Assembly (NCBI GenBank): GCA_964035795.1
Contig: OZ038321.1
Span: forward strand, 7,662,079 to 7,726,078
From: Pterobdella sp. o SKG-2022
Lineage: Eukaryota > Annelida > Clitellata > Hirudinida > Piscicolidae
Length of the DNA: 64,000 nt
Direction: 5' to 3'
Shown here: positions 22,686-33,900 of the stretch, piece after piece
Position numbering within the stretch: position 1 is the stretch's first letter
How the letters are laid out: each line of letters starts with the position of its first letter
Program-made: the position numbers and the translations under genes
Notes under the pieces: generated by a model
What the model was told of the DNA's origin: nothing
Databases searched by the model: none
The model's input: only the letters and a program-made list of their open reading frames with translations

Positions 22686-25405
22686 TCACAACACAGCCAC
22701 ACATGCACAAGATCTGGCACACTCAACATCCTTTACATAAGACCATTCATCCTGTTGAGGGTCGTATCTTTCCACTGAAGACAACGTGCATTTTTGGAGA
22801 GTTTCATGGTTGTAACCTTCACCTCCAAACACATACAATTTTTCGCCCAGATTCGCCATACAAGCGTTTATTCGAATCTGATTCATAGGTGACATACTCT
22901 CCCATGTATTCTGTTTTTATAAAGAATTATTAAGAAAAATCTATAAAATATACAAATATTGAAATAATGGAAGTAGATATCAAGGTGTGTTTAACTATGG
23001 CTCTTTTTTTTAGTCTTAAAAATTTTTGTTGTTACGAGCATGTTTGTCTGCAGTATAGACCTACGTGTTGGATGCTTATTTGATTGACCTATCAATTAAG
23101 TGCATCAACCACTTTGCTGAAAAACATATGCAATGTAAATTAAATCTTCATTCGAGAAATTTTTGAAGACCCGGATTTTTTTTATTCAAGTAATTTTTTC
23201 TTCATAATTTCAGATGTTTTACTCAGTTAAAAAACTTCCTTCTTTCCGAAGTGAAATAACCTAAATCAAATTGAATAGTCAATAAACACAAAGTATTTAT
23301 TTAAAAAAAAACACGAATCTTTTTGTAAGACTGGCTTACATTATCAAGACATATACTTGATAATGTAAGCTAGACTTAAAATTCCTTCGTTTCCTACCAG
23401 GACCCTTGATTTTAGATAAGTCACTCTGCTTCTAAATATAAATTTTTAATTTCTGACTTCTAAAACAATATTTTTATTTCTTCAAAATATTAATTTTATA
23501 TCTACACGATCTACTGGCTTGTGTTTTCAATTGAGTAAGTCAAATTAAACTCACGAGGTTGAACGCCACTATAAAACACCCAAACCTCATTATTTGAACG
23601 TCACATTTATATAATATTTAAAAATAGCTCATGATAAAACCTGAGAAACAGAATATCTTTCAACAGAATTGACAGCTGAACCGGAATGGCTTGAACCTCC
23701 AGATATGAAAATATAATCGTCAATGCAGGCTATTCCAAAATGAGCTTTAGGTATCTTCAGAGGAGCTAATATTTCAAAAAACTCAGTAACAGGGTTGAAA
23801 GAAATGCACTGTTGTTCAACATCACCGAAAGAATTGACCCCGCCCATAAGATATATCAATCCTGATAAAACAATTAGTTCATCATAAAAATTTGATAGGG
23901 GTTGTATATATAAACCTTCATGATAGATCACTCCCTGGCTGTGGCAGGGAACAACGAAACTGGGCAAGTCCTTGCTTTCATGCCACGTATGAGTCCATGT
24001 GTTAAAGATATCTATCTTTTTCACAATAATTCTTGATTCGTTTTGGCCTCCAAATAAATATATCAGATTAGAAACTGCACAAGCATTCGCCATAAAACGT
24101 GGACTTAACATTAGGGATATTACTTCACTTGAAGCTTTGTGCAATTCAAAACACTCTACATTATCCACCAGCCATATACATTTTTCCCCACCAAACACAT
24201 ACACTTTTTGATCAACTACGGCTATGCAATGACCAGACCGGGCTTGATGTAAATTAACTAAATTATTGGTGTTTGTGAAACGTTGTATTACTGAATCGAA
24301 TGAAATAATTGTTTTAAAAGTTTCAGGGTCTGACCACTGCTCCAATTTTGTACCTCCTATAATGTACGCTGAAGTACCGACAATTTTACGAAAAATTGAG
24401 CAAAACGATAAAAGATTGTTGGATGATTTTAAAGATGGCCGGTGATTACATTCTAATACATCGCTTATTAGTTTATTCAATCCATATTTTATAGCAGAGT
24501 GTTGACATTCAGCTGCATAATTTTTTAAAAAATCTAAAGGAAGTAAGGGTATTCGAAGGAGTTGACGAATTTCTTCAAAATATTCGCTTCTCTCTTCAAT
24601 ATTATGATTCATCCAATCTATACTTGCTTCAAACAACTGATAAATATGTTAAGTTATTTAATTTTCAAAATAAAAACTTTGAAAAGTAAAAATAATTAAT
24701 TAATTCAAACTTGTTGCTCAGAATTGATATGAAGATCATTATATGAGAGGCAAAGTCTTAGTGTTTTAAAAGGCATTTCTAAGAATTCTTGATTTTTCAA
24801 TACCTTATTGAAATTCAATCTCAGATACAAACAAGCAATATTTTCTAAGGATTTGAGACCATACTGCTTTGAAAACTCGAAAATACCTAAAAAATATGAA
24901 CATAATTAAAAAAATCAAAATATTATCCAATTGAATAAAAGATATATAACTTCAAATTTGAAACCTATGACATTTGAAGGAGTGAGTTTGTTAGAGAGGA
25001 ATGCACAACACAAATCAACAACTTCATTCAATCCAAAATAGTCCGAAGCAATCAAAATGTTTTGAACTGTTTCTTCATCTAGATCTATTTTTCCTTTAAG
25101 TTAATAATTTTGAAACAATAAAAGATAATGCTTATTATAATTTAATATTGACAACCTGAATAAATGAAATTTAAAAGTTTCTTCAAAACTATTGCTTCAA
25201 AATTCTTAATGTTAATAACGTTATTTTTTTGTTCAACTAGTTGACATTCAAACATTGATTTGAAATATTCGCAACTTGATGAAAGTATTATTTTATGAGC
25301 ACCCAATTTAGAACCATCTGCACAAACTATAAAAATATCTGTATAAAGATTAGACTGATAATTTTCATGTAAGTTTGTAAAAAATCTTGATTCGTAATCT
25401 TGCAT
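22686..25405 (-). CDS. BTB-BACK-Kelch protein (KLHL family), complete
   Basis: Five exons (25156-25405, 24965-25093, 24711-24886, 23641-24636, 22686-22910) join in phase to 591 codons plus stop. Exon 1 is a BTB domain (YTDIFIVCADGSKLGAHKII, LSSSCEYFKSMF). Exons 2-3 and the start of exon 4 form the BACK domain (DYFGLNEVVDLCCAFL). Exons 4-5 hold six Kelch blades marked by GG pairs: AYIIGG, VYVFGG, IYLFGG, IYLMGG, IFISGG and LYVFGG, the last closing with SSVERYDPQQDEW. KLHL proteins of this length are adaptors that use BTB/BACK to bind cullin-3 and Kelch to bind a substrate for ubiquitination. Which human KLHL it matches cannot be decided. An acceptor-like TTTAGCAG lies two bases before the ATG, so a leader could be spliced on there. 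The gene stands alone. Confidence 0.93.
23315..23390. repeat. Inverted hairpin repeat with CTTGATAATGTAAG motif
   Basis: CTTACATTATCAAG and CTTGATAATGTAAG form perfect 14-bp arms around 7 bases. On each side the motif is followed by a second half (CTTACAAAAAG, CTTAAAATTCC). Related copies occur near 45768-45806, 46520-46575, 46750-46785 and 52690-52750. Confidence 0.7.
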
Positions 25406-25919
25406 AACTGCTAAATTAAACTTCAGATCTTGTTAACTTCTTAAGGTAAAAGCTAAAAGTAAACGTAGTCATAAATATCATATTCAACCGTTTTGGCAAA
25501 CTTAGACTATTTTCGAGAATAAACTAGTTTTTGGTTTAGTTTGGTATATTTTTTATTTTAAAAGGTTTAATTTTCGAATATTCAGGGTCAGACTCAAGTT
25601 GTCAACAGCCATGATGCTACGTTAAAGAAACGAAATAAAATGATTCAAAATGCATCATTAAATATCATAACAAAAATTATTAAAAATTGAAATTACAAAA
25701 AATACCCCAAAAGCAGGCCATTAACAAATTTACGTTTTACATGCTGCTTGGAACATAAGGTGAAAAAACATAACTTCAAATCTTGAACTAACATTAGCCC
25801 AAGTTTTGATCAGTATTTTGACTTTATTGGGTATAATTAACATAAGATGTAATTTTTTTCAGATATTTATTGTCAAATACTCTATGAGGTCAATAACAAT
25901 TATTTGAAAAAACTGATAT

Positions 25920-26070
25920 TGTTGCCATAGGTATTGGTTACAAATCGCGTAGCTCTTTGTATTATTTCAATGTTTTTGATGTGATTGATCTGGTAGGAAC
26001 TCCATATGCTGCAGCAGTATTCTAAAGGGGGTCTCACTAATGCTTGATACAAACAAAAAAACAAATAAGG
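25920..26070 (-). mobile_element. LINE fragment, region after RT
   Basis: Minus-strand translation gives LYQALVRPPLEYCCSIWSSY, then QINHIKNIEIIQRATRFVTN. The pattern L-V-R-P-x-L-E-Y ... W-S-x-Y ... I-E-x-I-Q-R-x-A-T-R-F is typical of CR1/Jockey LINEs. Only about 45 codons remain. Confidence 0.8.
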
Positions 26071-26119
26071 AATATTATTATAGTGGCATGAAACTGATTA
26101 AGTCTTCAAGAACACTTTA

Positions 26120-26121
<2 letters not shown>

Positions 26122-26164
<43 letters not shown>
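26122..26164. repeat. (AT)n microsatellite
   Basis: About 21 uninterrupted AT/TA units. Confidence 0.95.
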
Positions 26165-26166
<2 letters not shown>

Positions 26167-26309
26167 TTTTTTAAGACAGGAGTTATGTGATAAGCAATTG
26201 TTTTAGTTTTTTCATTTGTTTTGTTTGAATTTCTTAATAGAAATCACGGTAAACTGCGCTTCTTTGTTTTTATTGTCGATGTAATCTTTCCATTTAAGCA
26301 ATTCACGTA

Positions 26310-27330
26310 TCACGCTCATCATTGTTTTGGTTCTGGCAGTAAAGCGTTTGATGTTAAAAAGCTTACCAGTGGTTCGATAGTAAATGTAGACACCTTAGCT
26401 ACTATCCTTGAAAGCCAATTGAAACACCACAGAAAAACAACGCAAATAGTTTTGAACTTGTCCTTCATTTGGAACATAGTGTTGGTTATCTGAAACCCCA
26501 TTTCCGTGCAGAATTGTAGCAGCATCAAGCCGTTGCTATTAAGTTTTCCGACGCCATGTTTACTTAAAACGTGCCAAGTTTCTGCATCTTTTCCGACTCT
26601 TGCATTAAAATCACCCAGTATAACGACTTTATCGGCCGGAGGGATCTTACCAACAAGTTGCCTCAGAACCTGATAGAAAGCCATTTTTGTTTCTTCTGAT
26701 GTGTGTAATGTTGGTGCATACACACTTACAAAAGTAGCATACTGACCACGAGTCAAAGGAACTCTCATTGATAAAATTCGGTCATTTATTCAGCATGGCA
26801 GCTCTTCTAGATAAGAAAGAAGTTTTAACTGCAAAAGCCACACCAGATTCTTTTTTACTTCCATGCGGCTTGCCTTTCCAGAAGAAAGTGTAACCTCCGT
26901 CTGAAACATTTCCTTCACCTGTCAGTCGGGTTTCAGATAATGCCACGATGTCTAAGCCATAGCGTTGAAGCTCCCTAGAGATTAAAGCAGTGCGTCTTTC
27001 AGGACGCTTACTCGATGCTGGCAAATCTGAAAGCGTACGAACATTCCAACAGCCAATCAACATGTTTTTTATTCTTTTTTTCGCAGAAGCTGGATTACGA
27101 CCGAGCCCAGGCTGCGATACCCTGGAACACCTGCCGGGCCAGACAATGGAACTTACACAGTCTCCAGAGCCCTTATTGCCATTGATGCAATTATCATTTT
27201 GACTCATCATAAAGAAAAAGGTGTCGTTTAAGGCTACAGCCATCCATACCACACGCTCACAAAGCAATGCCTGTGCCTGATGCTTTTTATAGTGAGGAAA
27301 GGCTTCGCACTCAACCAATCCCACTCACTC
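26310..27330 (-). mobile_element. RTE-like LINE, 5' end with endonuclease domain
   Basis: Minus-strand frames 26782-27324 and 26319-26768 give LIGCWNVRTLSDLPASSKRP, YGLDIVALSETRLTGEGNVS, GVAFAVKTSF, then MRVPLTRGQYATFVSVYAPT, DKVVILGDFNARVGKDAETW and GKLNSNGLMLLQFCTEMGF. These are successive motifs of an AP-like endonuclease (E of S-E-T-R; G-D-F-N). The two frames are separated by one frameshift near 26775. The copy ends just after the EN domain, and an unrelated LINE tail lies 250 bp further on. Confidence 0.88.
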
Positions 27331-27533
27331 CGCACAGTTGTATTTGTCCAAAAAGAAAAACAAGTTAACATTATTGGATACAAAAGTGCCGCAGGTTTTA
27401 TTTTGAAGTTGACCTCTTCTAGATACATGACCTGACAAGACCTAACGGGCGTATCTCCCCGGATTTATCTGTAGGGGTTTACTCCCTTAGCCTTTGCCTT
27501 TACCTTGGCCTTCTACAAGGCAGTAGCCACATT

Positions 27534-27539
27534 TATATA

Positions 27540-27627
<88 letters not shown>
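27534..27627. repeat. (AAAT)n followed by (AT)n microsatellite
   Basis: About ten AAAT units pass directly into about 25 AT units. This makes the false Tyr/Ile-rich minus-strand frame at 27487-27774. Confidence 0.95.
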
Positions 27628-27629
<2 letters not shown>

Positions 27630-30600
27630 TAAAAAAAAATATAAATAAGAGTAGCATTACTAAAGTACAGTATAACATGAATATCAGAAAAAATACACAG
27701 AAATAATTTAATAGCATGAAAAAATGGATAAGAGTATGATAGACAATATCAATAATTTGATAATAAAAAGTCACTATTGAGATGAAAATTTAAAAAATAA
27801 AAAATCGATGAACGGGTGTTAACATGAAAGAATAAATATTCTGCCACTAAGCGATATCAATAAGATTAAATGGGTTTAAAGGACGAATGTATATCCCCAG
27901 AGAGAATTTAATGTCATTATACCTTTATAAATATAATAATTGGTGAATGAACAAAGTGAATAATATACAACATATTTTACCTGCATTTGTATGTAAAACA
28001 ATAGTCATTATGAGAAATGAGAAATAAAATATTGCAGTCTGAAGTAAAAAATAACTAAACAATAAAATAAAACAATGAAAGGAATGAAATGAGAAAATGA
28101 ACTTTTTTAATTAAACTCAATGGTGAGAAAATATACAGTTTATTCTGGTAGGAGCATTGTATTGGAAGTTCCCATGAGCACACTGAAGGTTTTGTTGTGG
28201 CCTCTATCAATGGTGTTTGTGTTGTTGTTTGGTATAAAGTTACCAGAAGTTAGTTCAATAGTTCCTCTCCAGGTTTCAACTTGTTTTCTTTTTTACAACA
28301 AAGCCATTGCAATAGAGCAACTTTAAACTTTTCAGAAAGGATACCAAGTGTTATAACAACAAAAACTTGTGAAACTCATGTTAAGTATAAACACAACACA
28401 TATAAATATTACTATAAATCCAAATGATATTAATAGAGTAGGATTTGGATTTTTCAAGAAATATATTGCATATCTATTTGGATATAAAATAGAGAAATAA
28501 TAATAAATATTATACTCTTTAACCAATATTATATAATGAAGAAATTTTTTATGACATTTGCTAACTTTGAGAAAATTATAATATTTTTCTAGATAATAAC
28601 TAGCAAACAAAAAATATTCACAATAAAACTAAAATACATAGCATGTAACATAGTTCAATACATAAGTCCAATATTTGTAGTATTAAAACATCAGATATTC
28701 AACTAAGTATGCACAAAATTTAAATATTCAAAGCATAATATATACATTAAAATTTCCAAAAGTTCAGCAACAACAGAAAATAATCTTTAGATTTTGAACT
28801 ATTCTTGAGTCACTATCTCTCAAACCCTTAACATCATAATAACAAAAAAATAATAATACAGATAAAATCATTCACTTAAATAAAAAAAATACATTAAAGT
28901 TAATATAGTTTAACACATAGGTCCAGATTATTTGGTATGAAAACATTTAATGTATTCAGATGAATGTGCACAAAAACTTGCTTATTTACAAACTTATACA
29001 AGACATATCTATTAATAAACATGTATATGGATATATAGATGAATACACATAAATATATGTTTTTTTTTAATATCAAATGTAGATACTCTATGTTTATGAA
29101 ACAAGTATTGAATTATATTTAATTAGTATAGCATATACATATATATATATATATATATAAATATGATACTTAAATCTAAAAAAATTATACTACATATGAG
29201 AAAAAGAAATTTTAACTAAGCCAAAATGAAGCAAATGATCTACGGTAACGTATATGGCTTATTTATAATAATATAATAAAACAATGGTAATATTTATATA
29301 AAAAAAAACTCATCCGAAAGTGTCCTGTTGGACTGACCAAATCCTAATGTATTGTGTCCAAAGCCAGCAATATTTCCATAAAACTCACAAATAACATTTA
29401 AAACTTTGAGAAAACTTAAAAAAGCTTATAACTTATAAATTAATTTTATTCTGTTAGCTTGAATCGGCCATTTTGAACCGAAGCGTTACCAAAGATTTTT
29501 GATATATATATAATTAATATATATATTATTTTTTTTATCTATTACAATAACACGGTTCTTGGTAGTTCCCAGAGCAATTTGTTTTTTTTTTTCAATTTTC
29601 ATTTTTTGAAATTTGAAATTAAATTTCATTAAAAATTCTGATTTTTAAAAATATTTAAACTAAATTTCTATTTTAAAAACTTTTTTTTATTTATTTTGAA
29701 AGTTTGATAATTAATTGCAAAAATCTATTAATCAAATGCAAAGATTATGTAGTCAATTGAGAAACCTTATAATAGTCTTCACTAAAATTAAAGAAGTTCC
29801 AAGCAGCATAAAGCTGTTTTAAATTGGACCAATCATAAGCTTTGAAAAATGTTAGTTTTTTTTTCTTGAAAGTATTCATGTATCATAATGTTTAAATATT
29901 CACGGATTGTACAAAAAGCTTTGTTAGTTGATAAATGTTAGCTTTTTTTCATAAAACTCCTAAAAATGCTTATTTCAGTACTTTCACAATTTTTTTGGAG
30001 TTCTATGATTGGTTCATAAACTATAGGCTCGCTATTCAATACTTTTTGCCTGTCACTAAAATATTCAGTAACCGGTAATTAATATGAAAGATCTTCGGTT
30101 CATTTTGTTTAAGACGCGTAGTTTTTCAAACGTGGCTTTTACCGAGAGCTGTTTTTTGCTATTATGATATATATTGTATTAGTGGCTAAAAGTTTCGAGA
30201 TTATTATTTTATTTCACATGATAATTTTTTAATTGAAATTTCTACGGCAAATTTCGTATTCACCTATTTAACATTTGAAAAGTTCAATTTATACGTATAA
30301 TCATTTAATAAATATGATGAAACTTAATTCATTCGGTATGCTAGTTGTGGCCATGATATTTCAAACTTTTTCAATTCATAATATAAAAATTTGTTGTCAA
30401 CTTCTAAAGGAAGCCTGAGTGTGGAAAGGCTTGGCTTCAAGTCAGCTTACTATTGGACCTGGCAAAAAGTTTCTAAGGCCTTGAGGTAAAACACTGTAAT
30501 CTTCAAAAAATTTTCACAAGAAATTCACGCAAATGTAGAAAACAAATTTATTCGAGCTTACGATATTTTATACCATACTCGCATCCTCAATTAGTGTATT

Positions 30601-30935
30601 TTTCCGTTCAAAATTTTTAAAATGTTACTATTTTTTTGATAAATAATTCATGCTTTCATAGTTTATCATCCTATTCGATTGTATAGTTGTTTAAATGGCC
30701 ATTATTTTGTCATTGTCATCATCAGAGATTTCAGCTATTTAACTAATTATAATATATAGGAATCGGAAATTTATCAAGAACCATTGTGTCTAACTTAGCT
30801 TCGATATAATTGTTGACTCAAGTACTCAAAAATATTGAAAATACTTTAGCCATAAAAAATTCATAAATAATTTTTAAAAATTTTTTAGGGGATTTACTTT
30901 TAGACGAATGGCATAAAGTTGCAACTTTTCAAAAA
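27628..30935. other. Intergenic region without recognisable gene
   Basis: Over 3 kb of AT-rich sequence with short microsatellites (29132-29159, 29502-29526). Short open stretches at 28120-28326 (+) and 29300-29400 (-) show no known motif and no convincing splice sites. The promoter of the CRPPA-like gene should lie at the right end. Confidence 0.6.
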
Positions 30936-33900
30936 ATGGCATCAATGAAGTTCAAAAACGTCTGCGTTATACTTCCGGCGGCGGGAGAAGGTACTAGAAT
31001 GAAAATTGCAGAAAAGAAACAGTTTGTAGAAATAATGGGAAAGCCACTCATTTCATACACTATAGATAACTTTGAAAGGTTTTTCCAAGCATTTTATTAT
31101 CTATTATACAGAATTCAATAAAAAATTTACCAACTTGTTTTCATTTATTGGACAACTAAAATCCCACATATTGGAATGTCAGCCTATTGGATATATGATA
31201 TAAAAATATAGCACAATACGTTCTTAGACTAACATGGATAAGTCTGGTGCTGGTAGTTGTGAGTATTGAGAGTGAAGAGCTGATGCAAAAAATGATGAAA
31301 ACTTACAAATGGAAGAAAGTGAAGATTGTTGCTTTGGGTGCATCATCTAGACACAGATCCATCTGCAATGCAGTTTCAATCCTGCCTGAAGGTGAGGGTT
31401 TAACCACCATCGCAAGAGTTGTAGCACTATTCCTAAATTGAATTTTATTGTTGGAAAAATCTTCAAAATTTTTTGTATTTCTTTGTATTTTTTTAAGAAT
31501 TGCATTTTTATTATGTACATATCTTTGAAATTCTCATTTTTTCTTGTATTTCTTATTTTAATTCAAGTTATTCTTTAATATTAAAATTTATGAACTTCAA
31601 TGCGTGTAAAAGTATTGGGGAAGGAGTCTGAAATGGTGGTAGTACATGATGCTGTGAGGCCTGTTGTCAACCTTGAGGATTTGTCACACCTCGTCAATTG
31701 GGCAGCTGCTTGTGGAGTCAGTACTTCATACCATTTGCGACATTAATAATTTCTATCGATATAAAACAAAATCATTTTTGTTAATTCAATCAAATTTGTT
31801 TTATGTATGTTTGCAGCATACCAGCTATGCTCTATTTTATTAGTTTTTAATCAGCTGACATAGTTTGAAAAATTTTTAAGATAAATACTGTTTCACTTTG
31901 ATATTTTGTATAGATTTAGCTTTAGCTATTTTTCATCTTTAATCAATCATTATTATCTATGAAGGCATGTGGTCTTGTCAGAAAATTACGTTCAACCATC
32001 TTGGAGGTTAAAATAATGTTTTTGAAACTGTTCAAAAAAAGTTTAACTGAGTATTAAAATTCCATAATAGCTTAATTCCAGCATGAAATTAAATGAAGCT
32101 GGCATCGATTCACAGGGGAACCCAGAAGGAGAAAAGATGGTGAGGTCATTAAACAGGGAAAATCTATGGGAAAGCCACACTCCTCAAGCCTTCAAATATT
32201 CTCTACTTTTGAAGGCTTACCAATCTGTGAGACTTGTGTTTTATTGCAATTTTTATTTCAAATCAGATAAAACCATTTATGAGTAGGATCATAGTGGCAT
32301 TAACTTTAGGAGTTTTAGATAATTGAGTATTATGACTTATGAATGCAAAACAACTAAATGAAATGTGGTGTAATTGCAGTTTCAAAAATATGACAATTGT
32401 ACCAAGGATTATGCAAGTATAACTAAATAAATATAATACAAAATAATATTGAGGACGTAGAATTGCCTTATTCAAAATTAAAGGTCAAAAAACAAGTATT
32501 TATTCAAAACTCAAGCTTTGTGTCTGATCCCACGTTTGTTCTCATTCAGTTTTTTGGGTTCTAAATCTTTTTTATGTTAGGACAGCCTCATGGCTATGCT
32601 GACTCAGGTTTGCCCGATGTGTGTTTTGTCGGAATTGCAGCTGCAATGTGTTTTATAAACACCTTTTCAATGTAGTTTATCATCATCAGCATTTTATTAT
32701 AGTCAGCATCTTTTCCAAGAAATCACTGTCTTCTTTCCACAATCTAACCATCTCTTTTCGTTTCACCCTTGCATAGGCTCTTCAAAACCTAACCCAAACC
32801 CATGATGAAGGTTTTCCATCATACTTTTCCAAGATAACCTTGACTTCCTTCTATTATCTTCAATCTCAAACCTTCACGTCTGACTAACAGAATCATCATT
32901 CCCTTTTCTCACAACATTACAGACATCTCAAATTTCCTTGTTTCATAACTTCAATAATTGTACTAACCATCAACTTCTTTGTACTTACACCATCAGCTAG
33001 CTACACACCACGCATCATTCGAAGCATGTATTTTTCTGCTCTTCTCAGCAAACCCTCTTCAACGGATCTTACTACCCAAGTTTCAGAGTCATATGTCATG
33101 ACAGGCCTCACATGTTCTATAAATTTTTCTTTTCCATGTAATATCTTTTACCACATAACATAGAAAACATACTGTTGAATGACTTCCACCCCAGCTCTAT
33201 CCTGCGTGTAACAGCTAGCTCACTTCTTCCTCCACCATTCATATTATCCCCTAGATAACAAAAATTATTCACCCTCTCCAACTCACTCAGACAAACACTT
33301 AACATTATTACATTCTTCATTCGAAACATTCATAAAAACCCTGCATTCAAAAATTCCATTCATCCTACAAGAAACTCTTTATTCTAGCACACCGCGTGTG
33401 AAGCCACTTCATACATGTCTTGCATTTCACACTATTTACCTTAGCCCTCTTACCACACACACCACATGGATCAATCTTAGCCAAGACAACAACCCCACTA
33501 TCACCACCACTTTCCATGACTTGTCTTACCAAGATTAATCTTCAATCCTTTCCCTTCAAAGGCTGCCTTTCAAGGGAGGAATTGTGCTTTTAGTTTTTCA
33601 ATTGTCTCTGCTATCAAGACCAAGTCATCTGGATAAAGCAGTTCATATAAAGCTCCTTTTTTCCGTCTTTAGAAAATACATCTAGCACTATTGAAAACAA
33701 AAACGTTGAAAGAACCGATCCTTGATGGACACCTACGCCAACATCAAATTCTTCCGAGTGTCCTCTTCCAACCTGAGCCCGCGTTTTTGCTCCTTTGTAC
33801 ATCGACATTACTGCCTGAACCAACCTTTCCAGGACCAACTTCTTTCTCAGCGCCCATTCAATCACCTTCTTTGGCACCCGATCGAAAGCCTCCTCCAAAT

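Noticed and set aside
27487..27774. Tyr/Ile/Leu-rich minus-strand frame
   Set aside because: Generated by AAAT and AT repeats.
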